From NCBI RefSeq assembly GCF_003350475.1, contig NZ_QQAV01000005.1, forward strand, positions 1 to 64,000: DNA of 64,000 nt, read 5' to 3'. Under the pieces are notes generated by a model. That model did not search any database. It had not been told where the DNA came from and saw nothing but the letters and a program-made list of their open reading frames with translations. Position numbers and translations under genes: made by a program. How positions within the stretch are numbered: position 1 is the stretch's first letter; each line of letters opens with the position of its first letter. Source of the DNA: Pseudacidovorax intermedius (GTDB taxonomy: Bacteria > Pseudomonadota > Gammaproteobacteria > Burkholderiales > Burkholderiaceae_C). Below, in pieces: positions 25,360-33,890 of the stretch.

Positions 25360-25371
25360 GCAAATGTTTGC
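25360..25371. promoter_or_regulatory. Short palindrome upstream of the PAS-GGDEF gene
   Basis: GCAAATGTTTGC lies 18 bases before the ATG at 25390. It differs by one base from the LacI-type operator GCAAACGTTTGC found at 51708 and 51799 in this window. It may be a coincidental dyad or an operator for a related regulator. Confidence 0.3.
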
Positions 25372-25389
25372 AAACAAGACACGAATTTC

Positions 25390-26718
25390 ATGCCGCGGCG
25401 CCCGAAGACCTCCCGACCCGAGCCCGCCGACGTCGCAGCGCAGTTGCTGCTGTGCCACGGGGCTTCGGCCCTGTGTGTGTATGACGCGCAGGACCGCATC
25501 ACGCGCTGGAACGCGCGCTACCCCGAGTTCTTTCCAGAGGTCGCACCGCTGCTGACGGTCGGCTTGCACTTCGTGGAAACGGTGCGCCCCTTCCTGCGGC
25601 TGCAGCATCCCGATGCGAGCGCGCAGGAGATCGAAGAGGGCGTCGCGGCGGCGCTGCGCCGCCATCGTGCCTTGGAAGGGCCGGTCCGCTACCAGCGCGC
25701 GGACGGCGGCCGCTGGCTGGAGCTGCGCATGTTTCCGCAGCCGGACGGCGGCCGCATCAAGATCTGGAACGACGTCACCGCGGAGCAGCAGGCGGGCGCC
25801 GCAGCCGGCGACCGCGGCATGCTGGAACTGCTCACCGTCGCCCATGTGGGACTCATCGTCCATGACGTGCAGGGCCGGCTGCTCTACAGCAACGCGCGTT
25901 ATTTCTCAGAGATGTTTCTGCACGTGCTGACCGCGCTGCCGGACGTGCGCACGCGCGGCACCCACGCCGCGTTCTGGCGGCAGTTTGCCGAGATATTCGG
26001 AGGCGACCCGGCCTACGAGGCCCTGTGCGGGCTGCCGGGGGGCGGCCGGCTGCCCCGGCCGGTGACGCTGCAGGCCCGCACCGGGCACTGGTTCCGCATC
26101 GCCGAGGAGGACTGGCGCGGCGGCGTCGCCTCGGTCTGGACCGACGTGACCGACCTCATGCAGCGTGGCCAGGCCCTGCAGGCGGCCTACGGCGAGGTGA
26201 TGGCGCTCAATGCCCAGCTGCGCGACCGGGCCGAGACCGACAGCCTGACCGGGCTGCCCAACCGGCGGCACTTCGAGTCGGTCCTGTCGCGCGCGCAGCG
26301 GGCCGTCGACGAGGGCGCGCGGCATGCGGTGGCCGTGGTGGACATCGACCGCTTCAAGTCGATCAACGACCGCTTCGGCCACGACGTGGGCGACCGCGTG
26401 CTCACCGAGGTGGGGCGCTGCATGCGAACGGCGCTGCTGCCCGGCGACGTGCTGGCCCGCCCGGGCGGCGATGAATTCGCCATCGTGCTCCAGGATGCCG
26501 GCCTGGACGAGGCGGCTGCGCGCGCCCGGACCTTGTGCGCCGAGGTGGAGCGTCTGTCCCTGCCGGGAACGGCCGACCAGGCGATCCGCACCAGCGTCTC
26601 GGTCGGCGTGGCCGCGCTGCGCGCCCTGGGCGACCCGGCCGAGACGATGCGTGAGGCGGACCTGGCCATGTTCGAGGCGAAGAAGGCCGGGCGGAACCGA
26701 GTGGGCGTAGCGGGATGA
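25390..26718 (+). CDS. Diguanylate cyclase with two PAS-like domains
   Basis: Cytosolic protein of 442 residues that should make c-di-GMP. Two PAS_7-type sensor regions (about 20-130 and 148-255) share the pattern of a YDAQDRITRWNARYPEFF or VQGRLLYSNARYFSE opening and a closing W(N/T)DVT. The GGDEF domain starts at TDSLTGLPNRRHFES, with VVDIDRFKSINDRFGHDVGD and GGDEF at 359-363. The frame is open back to 25285, but the residues there do not look coded; ATG at 25390 is favoured although its ribosome site is weak. It is divergent from the pseudopilin gene. Confidence 0.88.
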   Translation: MPRRPKTSRPEPADVAAQLLLCHGASALCVYDAQDRITRWNARYPEFFPEVAPLLTVGLHFVETVRPFLRLQHPDASAQEIEEGVAAALRRHRALEGPVRYQRADGGRWLELRMFPQPDGGRIKIWNDVTAEQQAGAAAGDRGMLELLTVAHVGLIVHDVQGRLLYSNARYFSEMFLHVLTALPDVRTRGTHAAFWRQFAEIFGGDPAYEALCGLPGGGRLPRPVTLQARTGHWFRIAEEDWRGGVASVWTDVTDLMQRGQALQAAYGEVMALNAQLRDRAETDSLTGLPNRRHFESVLSRAQRAVDEGARHAVAVVDIDRFKSINDRFGHDVGDRVLTEVGRCMRTALLPGDVLARPGGDEFAIVLQDAGLDEAAARARTLCAEVERLSLPGTADQAIRTSVSVGVAALRALGDPAETMREADLAMFEAKKAGRNRVGVAG

Positions 26719-26952
26719 GGGCTGGACGGGGCGGCGCCCGTGGGGCGCTGCCGGGTGCAGACGGGGCTGTCGGTACTGTCTTGAATCACTCAATGTGTAT
26801 TATGTCTAATTTAAGACTCGCATCGAATCGCGGCTGCCCTGCCGCCGCGCAGCCCGCCGGCAGCTTGTGCCCCTCGGCAAGGACAACGCCGTGGACCTCG
26901 CGAGCCCACGGGCGCCGAACGCCGAACGCCGAAGCCGCGGCGGTCCGGCGGT

Positions 26953-27402
26953 TCACGCCTTGGCCCGCGGCTTCATGCGGAAACTCACGCCCATGCGGTT
27001 GATGGCGCTCATGGTGGCGATCGTGAGCGTCAGGTCGACGAGATCCTTCTCGCCGAATACGGCCAGCGCGGCCGCATAGGCGTCGTCGCTGGCATGCGTC
27101 TCGCTCACGCGGGTGACCTCCTCCGACCAGGCCAGCGCGGCACGCTCCTGCTCGGTGAACAGGTACTGTGCCTCCTGCCATACCGGAACGAGCACGAGCT
27201 TATCGACCGACATGCCTTCGGCGAGCAGGTCCCGTGTGTGGATGTCGATGCAGTGCGCACAGCCGTTGATCTGCGACACACGCAGGAAGACCAGATGCGT
27301 CAGCAGGCTCGGAAGGCCGGTGCCCTTGCTGACGAAGTGGTGCAGCGCTCCGAGCGCCTTGGCGCCCTCGGGCGATGCTTGGAACCAAACAGCGCGATCC
27401 AT
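26953..27402 (-). CDS. Carboxymuconolactone decarboxylase/AhpD-like protein
   Basis: All-helical protein of 149 residues of the CMD family with the redox pair in CAHCIDIHTRDL (Cys48, Cys51, His55), so it is probably an alkylhydroperoxidase-like peroxidase, not a true decarboxylase. LRVSQINGCAHC and SEEVTRVSETHASDDAY are typical. It probably follows the dihydrofolate-reductase-like gene on the same strand, 133 bases apart. Upstream on the other side, 26719-26952 holds only a short AT-rich patch and three copies of CGCCGAA (26913-26933). Confidence 0.87.
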   Translation of the reverse strand: MDRAVWFQASPEGAKALGALHHFVSKGTGLPSLLTHLVFLRVSQINGCAHCIDIHTRDLLAEGMSVDKLVLVPVWQEAQYLFTEQERAALAWSEEVTRVSETHASDDAYAAALAVFGEKDLVDLTLTIATMSAINRMGVSFRMKPRAKA

Positions 27403-27535
27403 GAATCAGTTTCCTCCGGTCTGGGTGATAGACGGGGGCCCGGCGGGGCCTCCCATCCACCAGACGTTCGACCCGAAGGCGCTGTGACAGGCGCCTGACC
27501 CGTTCCGACGCTTCGACCTGCGGGCGCAGATCGCA

Positions 27536-28096
27536 TCAACGCCCGGCCTGCTGCACCTCGTACCGCAACTCCGCCATGCCCGGGCCCATCCGGTCAGCGG
27601 AAAGCAGGCGCAGGCCTGAACCGACCACGCGGCGAGGAAACAGCGGCTTTCCCTTGCCAAGGGTGGCAGACCCGATCTGGACGATGAGTTCATCCAGCAA
27701 ACCCGCGTCGTGGAACTGGCCCGCCAGGTCGCCGCCACCCACGATCCAGATGTTCAGGTCGCCCGCGGCGGCCTGCATCTCCTGGTGCACGGCTCGCACG
27801 TCGCCGTTGACGAACCGGATGTCCGCGCCGTCGATGGCCGGGAGCGTGCGGCTCGTGAACACCCAGGCCGGCTGGGCATAGGGCCACGGCGAACCCATTT
27901 CGGCGGCCACCTTCTCGGCGTTGCGAACCATCCACTCGTAAGTCGAAGAGCCCATGGCCAGAGCGCCGACTTGGGCGATGAATGCGGAATAGCTGGACTC
28001 GTTCACGCTCCCCAGTTCAAAAAGCCAGTCGAGCGAGTCGTCCTCGGTGGCAAGAAATCCATCCAGGCTCGTGGCCGTGTAGTACTGGGTCTTCAT
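27536..28096 (-). CDS. Dihydrofolate reductase family protein (RibD C-terminal fold)
   Basis: Protein of 186 residues of the RibD_C/DHFR-like group, which reduce pterin- or flavin-precursor-like compounds with NADPH. The start MKTQYYTATSLDGFLAT is diagnostic, followed by MGSSTYEWM, VFTSRTL, the NADPH-binding NIWIVGGGDLAGQF and GKPLFPRR. This stand-alone group has no established substrate, and true folate or riboflavin synthesis is unlikely. It is a single gene. The 152 bases upstream, to the end of the biotin carboxylase gene, should hold its promoter; no clear consensus was seen. Confidence 0.85.
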   Translation of the reverse strand: MKTQYYTATSLDGFLATEDDSLDWLFELGSVNESSYSAFIAQVGALAMGSSTYEWMVRNAEKVAAEMGSPWPYAQPAWVFTSRTLPAIDGADIRFVNGDVRAVHQEMQAAAGDLNIWIVGGGDLAGQFHDAGLLDELIVQIGSATLGKGKPLFPRRVVGSGLRLLSADRMGPGMAELRYEVQQAGR

Positions 28097-28248
28097 CGTT
28101 CTTGTCGCTGCAATGTCTGGCGTGTCGTCCGTGACCAACCGCGTTGGCCGGCCGTGGTCCTGGCGCAAGCATAGCCATGAGCGCGTCTGCGATCGCCCAT
28201 GTCCGCACGCCCGGCGGCGCATCGCGCGCCTGCCGCCCCATCGAGCGC

Positions 28249-29661
28249 TCAGCTCCGAGCCACCGCCCGCGCCTGCTGCTGCGGCACGAACACCTCCTCC
28301 ACCCACCGCGTCCACACCCCCTGCCCCGCGAAGTCCGGATGCGCCAGCAGATCGCGGTGGAAACCGGCCGTGGTCGCCACGCCCTCGACCACCAGTTCCG
28401 CCAGGGCCTGCCGCATGCGCGCGATGGCCTCGCCGCGGGTCGGGGCGTGCACCACCAGCTTGGCCAGCAGCGAGTCGTAGTACGGCGTGACGACCAGCCC
28501 GTCGTGCGCATGGCTGTCGCAGCGCAGGCCCTCCCCCGTCGGCGCGACGAAACGCGTCACGGTGCCGGGCCGCGGCAGGAAGTTCTTGGCCGGGTCCTCG
28601 GCGTTGATGCGACATTCGAGGGCGTGGCCGCGCAGGCGCACGTCCTGCTGCGTGAACGACAGCGGCAGGCCCGCGGCCACGCGCAGCTGCTCGGCCACCA
28701 GGTCCAGGCCGCTGACCATCTCGGTGATCGGATGCTCGACCTGGATGCGCGTATTCATCTCCAGGAAGTAGAAGTGCCCGGTGGTTTCGTCCAGCACGAA
28801 CTCGACCGTGCCGGCGCCGTGGTAGCGCACCGCCCGCGCGAGCGCGAGCGCCGCCTGGGCCATGGCCTCGCGCGTGGCCGCGACAAGGTGGGGCGACGGG
28901 CTTTCCTCGATCAGCTTCTGGTGCCGGCGCTGGGTGGAGCAGTCGCGTTCTCCCAGGTGCACGAGCGCCCCATGGCGGTCGCCCATCAGCTGGATCTCCA
29001 CATGGCGGGCACGCTCGATCAGCTTTTCGACATAGAGCGTGGCATCGCCGAAGGCCGCGCCCGCCTCGGCGCTTGCGCTGGCAAAGGCCGCGGCCAGCTG
29101 CGCAGACTCGCGCACGATGCGCATGCCCCGGCCGCCGCCGCCGGCGCTGGCCTTGAGCAGCACCGGATAGCCGATGCGCGCCGCTTCCGCCTCGGCCGCC
29201 GCCAGATCGGGCAGCGCGCCCGAACCCGGCACGCGCGGCACGCCGGCGGCCAGGGCCATGCGGGTGGCGGCGATCTTGTCGCCCATCGCCTCGATGGCCT
29301 CGGGCGAGGGGCCGACGAAGACCAGGCCGGCCTGGGCGCAGGCTCGGGCAAAGCCGGCCCGCTCGGACAGGAAGCCGTAGCCGGGGTGCACGGCCTGGCA
29401 GCCGCTTTCCACGGCCGCAGCCACCAGCCGCTCGATGTCCAGGTAGCTCTGGGCGGCCGGCGCGGGCCCGATGCGCACCTCGGCGCCGGCCAGGCGCGAG
29501 GCGAGCCCGCCCACGTCGGCGTCGGACACGGCGACGACGGCCTCCAGGCCCAGCGCGTGGCAGGCGTGCACGATGCGCACGGCGATCTCGCCGCGGTTGG
29601 CCACCAGCACCCGGCGCAGCGCGCCGAGCGCGCCGCCCTTCTCTGTAACCGGGCCGCTCAT
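28249..29661 (-). CDS. Biotin carboxylase subunit of an acyl-CoA carboxylase
   Basis: ATP-grasp enzyme of 470 residues that carboxylates the biotin carried on a separate BCCP. It shows VLVANRGEIAVRI (18-30), the glycine-rich ATP loop KASAGGGGRGM (170-180), and the catalytic EMNTRIQVEHP (301-311). It lacks a fused biotin domain, in agreement with the 71-residue BCCP encoded at 33645. The start overlaps the Bug stop by four bases, making it the last gene of the CoA-transferase, carboxyltransferase, Bug, carboxylase series. Confidence 0.93.
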   Translation of the reverse strand: MSGPVTEKGGALGALRRVLVANRGEIAVRIVHACHALGLEAVVAVSDADVGGLASRLAGAEVRIGPAPAAQSYLDIERLVAAAVESGCQAVHPGYGFLSERAGFARACAQAGLVFVGPSPEAIEAMGDKIAATRMALAAGVPRVPGSGALPDLAAAEAEAARIGYPVLLKASAGGGGRGMRIVRESAQLAAAFASASAEAGAAFGDATLYVEKLIERARHVEIQLMGDRHGALVHLGERDCSTQRRHQKLIEESPSPHLVAATREAMAQAALALARAVRYHGAGTVEFVLDETTGHFYFLEMNTRIQVEHPITEMVSGLDLVAEQLRVAAGLPLSFTQQDVRLRGHALECRINAEDPAKNFLPRPGTVTRFVAPTGEGLRCDSHAHDGLVVTPYYDSLLAKLVVHAPTRGEAIARMRQALAELVVEGVATTAGFHRDLLAHPDFAGQGVWTRWVEEVFVPQQQARAVARS

Positions 29662-30647
29662 GGCTGCTTCTTCAACAAGTGCAGCTCGCCCAGCAGCGCA
29701 CGCGCGCCCTCGGCCTCGCTGTCCAGGTACTTGACGGCCTCGGCGGCGCCCATGAAGCGCGGGCGCCAGTAGTTGCGCGCGAGGAAGGCGTTCCACTCCG
29801 GCGTGGCGGAGATGCGGCGCAGCACGCCTTCCCAGAAGGCGATCTGCGCCGGCGTCATGCCCTTGGGCCCCTGCAGCCCCTGCGAGGAGGCATAGACCGC
29901 GTCCACGCCCTGCTCGCGCCAGGTGGGCACGCCGGCCAAGTCGCCGCCCAGCCGCTCGGCCGCGGCCACCGCGAGCACGCGGATCTTGCCGGCCTTGAGC
30001 TGCGGCACCACGTTGATGGCCGAGGCCGAGACCACGTCCAGGTGACCGCCCAGCAGGTTGGTCATGGACTCGGCCGAGGACTTGTACGGCACCACCGTCA
30101 GCTTGGCGATGTCCACCCCGGCCACCTGCAGCGGCTTGGCGATGGCCGCATGGATGTGATTGCCAATGGAGGTGGCCACGCCGATGGACAGCGCCGCCGG
30201 GTTCTTGCGCAGCGTCTCGACCAGGTCGCGGCCGCTCCTGATGGGCGAGTCGGCGCGCACGGCGACGGTGATGGTTTCGTCGAACAGGATGGCCAGCGGC
30301 GTGAAGTCCTCGTAGCCCAGCGACACCTCGCCCACCAGCTTGTTGTTGATCGACGAATGCGTCAGCGTGGCCAGCAGGTGACCATCGCCCGGCTTGGCGG
30401 CCAGCGCACCCATGGCCACCATGCCGGCGCCGCCCGGCTTGTTGACCACCAGCATGGGCACGGGCAGCAGCTTGTCGCGGTCGATGAGGGTCTTGATCTC
30501 GCGCGCCGCGGTGTCCAGCGCCGCGCCGGCACCGGCGGGCACGATGTATTCGACGGTGCGCTCGGGCTTCCAGTCCTGCGCCGCGGCCAGCAGGGGCAGC
30601 GCGAGCAGCAGGCCGGCGACGCTGCGCCGGAGGCGGGAAAGGGCCAT
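29658..30647 (-). CDS. Bug/TctC periplasmic solute receptor (3 of 7)
   Basis: Receptor of 329 residues with a signal peptide ending near AAAQ (residue 24). It is more divergent than the others: YIVPAGAGAALDTAAREIK replaces the usual P-G-G-D segment, but VVNKPGGAGMVAMG, GDGHLLATLTHSSIN and GVPTWREQGVDAVY hold the family pattern. It sits within the carboxylase operon, between the carboxyltransferase and biotin carboxylase genes, so its ligand is probably the acid that the operon's CoA-transferase activates. Confidence 0.88.
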   Translation of the reverse strand: MALSRLRRSVAGLLLALPLLAAAQDWKPERTVEYIVPAGAGAALDTAAREIKTLIDRDKLLPVPMLVVNKPGGAGMVAMGALAAKPGDGHLLATLTHSSINNKLVGEVSLGYEDFTPLAILFDETITVAVRADSPIRSGRDLVETLRKNPAALSIGVATSIGNHIHAAIAKPLQVAGVDIAKLTVVPYKSSAESMTNLLGGHLDVVSASAINVVPQLKAGKIRVLAVAAAERLGGDLAGVPTWREQGVDAVYASSQGLQGPKGMTPAQIAFWEGVLRRISATPEWNAFLARNYWRPRFMGAAEAVKYLDSEAEGARALLGELHLLKKQP

Positions 30648-30681
30648 GGGTTGTCTCCTTGCTTGTTCTCGGAATGGCGCG

Positions 30682-32259
30682 TCAGGCGCGGGCGCCGCGC
30701 GTGTTTTCCAGCACCGCCCGCGCGTCGGCCATCCAGTCGCACAGCAGCGCCCGCGTCTCGCGCGGGTCGATGATGTCCAGGATGCCGAAGTGCTCGGCGG
30801 TGCGGAACGGCGAGCCGATGCGGTGGTAGCGCGCCTCCAGCGCGGCGCGGGCGGCGGCCGGGTCGGCCGCGGCCTCGATCTCGGCCTTGTGGGCCGCGTC
30901 CACGCCGCCCTCGATCGGGATCGAGCCCCAGCGCGCCGACGGCCAGGCGAAGCGGTGGTTCAGCGCCGGGAAGTACTTGGGCGCATGCATGCCGCCGGCC
31001 ATGCCGAAGGCCCGCCGCAGGATGACGCTCAGCCAGGGAATGCGCACGTCCTCGATGGTCTGCACCACGCGCACCGCGCCCAGCAGCGTGCCGGCCAGTT
31101 CGGCCTCGGGGCCGGTGGCGTTGCCGGGCTGGTCCACCAGGTTGACCATGGGCAGGCCGAAGGTGTCGCACAGCTTGGCATGGCGCTCGGTCTTGTAGGC
31201 CGCGGCCAGGGTCATGGCGCCGCCGGCCACCTTGGGGTCGCTGCACAGCACGCCCACCGGCCAGCCGTCCAGACGCGCCAGCGCCGTGATGATGGAGCCG
31301 CCCTGCCAGCGCCCGATCTCGAACACCGAGTCGCGGTCGAACAGCGAAGCCATGATGCGGCGCGGGTCGTAGATCTTGCGCCGGTCATGCGGGATGGCGT
31401 TCTTGAGCCAGTCGTCCGCACGGGCCGGGTCGTCGGTGGGTGTGGTGCGTGCCGGCAGCCGATGGGTGCTGGCCGGCAGGTAGCTCAGGAACTGCCGCAC
31501 CTGACGCAGCGCGTCGGCCTCGTTTTCGGCTTCGTTGTGCACCAGCGCGCTCTTGCGGTGGACCTTGTAGCCGCCGAGGTCGTTCTTGTCGACGTCGATG
31601 CCGTAGGCCTGCTTGACCACCGGCGGGCCGGCCGCGAAGACCTGCGCCTGGTCGCGCACCATCACCGAGAAGTGCGACAGCAGCACCTTCACCGCCCCCA
31701 GGCCGGCGCAAGCGCCCAGTGCGACGCCCACCACCGGCACCGTCTTGAGCAGTTCCACGCCGGGCCAGTTGCCATAGCCGGGAATCTTGGCGGCGGCCTG
31801 CTGCATCAGCAGCTTGACGCTGCCGCCCGCGGTGTCCACCAGGCGCACCAGCGGCATGTGCTGGGCCAGCGCCAGGCGCTCGGCATAGATCCACTTGTCG
31901 GAGAGCGTGCCCTCGGACGAGCCGGCGCGGATGGTGTAGTCGTCGGCCGAGACCACGATGCGGCGGCCTTCCATGCGGCCCGTGCCGATAATGGCGTTGA
32001 CGGGCTGCAGGTCCAGCAGCCGCCCTTCCTCGTCGTAGCGGCCGCGGCCGGTGATGCGGCCCAGCTCGCGAAAGCTGCCGGCGTCCAGCAGCGTGTCGAT
32101 GCGCTCGCGCGCCGTCTGCCGTCGGCGGGCCTTGTGGCGGGCGACGGCTTCCTCGCCACCCATGCGGGCGGCCATCTGCCGGCGTTGTTGCAGTTCGGCC
32201 AGTTCGTCGGCCCATTCGCCGCTGGCGTCCAGTTCGAGGGCGTTGGTCGTCGTGGTCAT
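30682..32259 (-). CDS. Acyl-CoA carboxylase carboxyltransferase subunit
   Basis: Carboxyltransferase of 525 residues with both N- and C-terminal crotonase-like halves, like the beta subunits of propionyl- or methylcrotonyl-CoA carboxylases. It moves the carboxyl group from biotin to an acyl-CoA. Signs: ARERIDTLLDAGSFRELG; VSADDYTIRAGSSEG; the oxyanion segment RLVDTAGGSVK; CAGLGAVKVLLSHFSVMV; later IYDPRRIMASLFDRDS and NLVDQPGNATGPEAE. The ATG overlaps the CoA-transferase stop by four bases. The acyl-CoA substrate is unknown. Confidence 0.9.
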   Translation of the reverse strand: MTTTTNALELDASGEWADELAELQQRRQMAARMGGEEAVARHKARRRQTARERIDTLLDAGSFRELGRITGRGRYDEEGRLLDLQPVNAIIGTGRMEGRRIVVSADDYTIRAGSSEGTLSDKWIYAERLALAQHMPLVRLVDTAGGSVKLLMQQAAAKIPGYGNWPGVELLKTVPVVGVALGACAGLGAVKVLLSHFSVMVRDQAQVFAAGPPVVKQAYGIDVDKNDLGGYKVHRKSALVHNEAENEADALRQVRQFLSYLPASTHRLPARTTPTDDPARADDWLKNAIPHDRRKIYDPRRIMASLFDRDSVFEIGRWQGGSIITALARLDGWPVGVLCSDPKVAGGAMTLAAAYKTERHAKLCDTFGLPMVNLVDQPGNATGPEAELAGTLLGAVRVVQTIEDVRIPWLSVILRRAFGMAGGMHAPKYFPALNHRFAWPSARWGSIPIEGGVDAAHKAEIEAAADPAAARAALEARYHRIGSPFRTAEHFGILDIIDPRETRALLCDWMADARAVLENTRGARA

Positions 32260-33530
32260 GAAGCCTCCTGGACGGAAACGGTGCGAAGGGCGGGCGCCAG
32301 CTCGTCGCGCACGGCCTGTGTGTGGGCGCCGAGTTCGGGACCCGTGTGGCGGATGCGCCCCGGTGTGGCCGACAGGCGCGGCACCACGCCGGCCTGGGTG
32401 GTGTGGCCCAGCGCCGGATGGGGCACCTGCTGCAGCATGGCGCGCGCCGCGAACTGCGGGTCCTGGAAGATGTCGGCGATGGTGTAGATGCGCGAAGCCG
32501 GCACCTCGGCCTCCTGCAGCATGGCTTCCAGCTCGGCACCGTCGAACGAGGCCGTCCATTGGGCGATGAGGGCGTCCAGCGCCTGCATGTGGGGCTTTTC
32601 GCCGCGGCTGCGGATGGTGCTGAAGCGCGGGTCGTCCAGCAGCCCGGGCTGGCCCATCAGGCGCACCAGCCGCTCGAAGGTGCGGTTGCTGTTGGCGGCG
32701 ATGAGCACATAGCCGCCGCCTTGCACCGGGTACAGGCTGTTGGGCGCCATCGACGGCAGGTTGGGCCCTTCGCGGGTGGGCACCACGCCGAGCTTCTCGT
32801 AGGCGGGCACCAGCGGTTCGAGCTGGGTGAACGCGGCCTCGTAGAGCGCGACGTCCACCACCTGGCCGCGGCCCGAGCGGCTGCGCTCGTGCACGGCCGC
32901 CAGCGCGCCGAAGGCGGCATAGGTCGCGCTGAGGTAGTCGGTGCTGGCCACGGCCACGCGGGCCGGCGGCCGGTCCGGATCGCCGGTGAGGTGACGCACG
33001 CCGCCCAGCGCCTCGCAGATGGCGCCATAGCCGGGGCGCTGGGCATAGGGCCCATCCTGGCCGTAGCCGCTGATGCGCACCATGATCAGCCCGGGGTTCT
33101 GCGCCGAGAGCGCCTCGTAGCCCAGGCCCAGCCGCTCCATCACGCCGGGGCGGAAGTTCTCGACCAGGATGTCGGCCTGCAGGATCAGCGCCCGGGCGAG
33201 CGCGCGGTCCTCCGGGTCTTTCAGGTCCAGCGCCACGCTGCGCTTGTTGCGCAGGATGGAGGCGGCGTACAGCGACACGTCGCCCTGCTCGCTGGGCACA
33301 TGGCGGCCCATCTGCCGTACCGGGTCGCCCTCGGGCGGCTCGATCTTGATCACGTCGGCGCCGAAGTCGCCCAGCAGCCGCGCGCAGGCCGGGCCGGCAA
33401 TGGTGCTGGCGATCTCGATCACCTTCAGGCCCTGCAGCGCGCTGCCGCGGGCGGGGTTGCGATCCGACGTGGTGCTGGCGGCGGCGCCGCCGCGGCTGGA
33501 TGGATCTTGGTCGTCCGGATTCGGGGTCAT
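32256..33530 (-). CDS. Class III (CaiB/BaiF) CoA-transferase
   Basis: Enzyme of 424 residues that moves CoA between carboxylic acids through an aspartyl-CoA intermediate. Visible signs: LQGLKVIEIASTIAGPACARLLGDFG cut here to LGDFGADVIKIEPPEGDP, ILRNKRSVALDLK, VENFRPGVMERLGLGYEAL, and the catalytic Asp198 in STDYLSATYAAFG. An AAGGG box nine bases before the ATG at 33530 decides the start over one 48 bases upstream. It is the first gene of the carboxylase operon and presumably makes the CoA ester that is carboxylated. A GntR-type site lies about 55 bases upstream. Confidence 0.9.
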   Translation of the reverse strand: MTPNPDDQDPSSRGGAAASTTSDRNPARGSALQGLKVIEIASTIAGPACARLLGDFGADVIKIEPPEGDPVRQMGRHVPSEQGDVSLYAASILRNKRSVALDLKDPEDRALARALILQADILVENFRPGVMERLGLGYEALSAQNPGLIMVRISGYGQDGPYAQRPGYGAICEALGGVRHLTGDPDRPPARVAVASTDYLSATYAAFGALAAVHERSRSGRGQVVDVALYEAAFTQLEPLVPAYEKLGVVPTREGPNLPSMAPNSLYPVQGGGYVLIAANSNRTFERLVRLMGQPGLLDDPRFSTIRSRGEKPHMQALDALIAQWTASFDGAELEAMLQEAEVPASRIYTIADIFQDPQFAARAMLQQVPHPALGHTTQAGVVPRLSATPGRIRHTGPELGAHTQAVRDELAPALRTVSVQEAS

Positions 33531-33582
33531 GGTGCCCTTTCGTAGGTTGTCTCCGGGCGGCATTGAAGCATCCGACATTCAT

Positions 33583-33594
33583 ATTGTCAACAAT
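33583..33594. promoter_or_regulatory. GntR/FCD-type operator at the carboxylase promoters
   Basis: ATTGTCAACAAT, with palindromic TTGT/ACAA arms, between the divergent CoA-transferase and BCCP genes. The 11-base core ATTGTCAACAA recurs at 34672 in front of the GntR gene, so both are likely sites for that regulator. Confidence 0.65.
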
Positions 33595-33644
33595 CTCATT
33601 GGTGACTACGATTCAGGCTTTGACACGGCCATCAAGGAGACGCC

Positions 33645-33860
33645 ATGAACACCACGCTGCAATCCGAAGTCACCGGCACCGTCTGGAAGATCGAGGTCCG
33701 GGAGGGCGACACCGTCGGGCCCGACCAGTCCCTCATGGTGCTGGAGAGCATGAAGATGGAGATTCCCGTCTGCGCACCGGCCGCCGGCGTGGTGCGGCAG
33801 CTGCTCGTGAAAGAGGGAGAGCCGGTGGCGGAGGGCCAGCCGGTGGTGGTGCTGGGCTAG
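33645..33860 (+). CDS. Biotin carboxyl carrier protein (71 residues)
   Basis: Stand-alone biotinyl domain. The biotin attachment lysine is Lys37 in VLESMKMEIP, and the surrounding TVWKIEVREGDTV and VVRQLLVKEGEPV strands form the usual barrel. AAGGAG about seven bases before the ATG supports the start. It is divergent from the carboxyltransferase operon but must work with its biotin carboxylase and carboxyltransferase, which have no biotin domain of their own. It is transcribed towards the GntR gene and ends 30 bases from it. Confidence 0.93.
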   Translation: MNTTLQSEVTGTVWKIEVREGDTVGPDQSLMVLESMKMEIPVCAPAAGVVRQLLVKEGEPVAEGQPVVVLG

Positions 33861-33890
33861 GAACGCCCAGGTTCGGGCGCGCCGGCCCGG

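Noticed and set aside
30682-33582. Apparent 966-residue CoA-transferase/carboxyltransferase fusion
   Set aside because: The N-terminal half is an out-of-frame reading of the CoA-transferase gene; the true carboxyltransferase starts at 32259.
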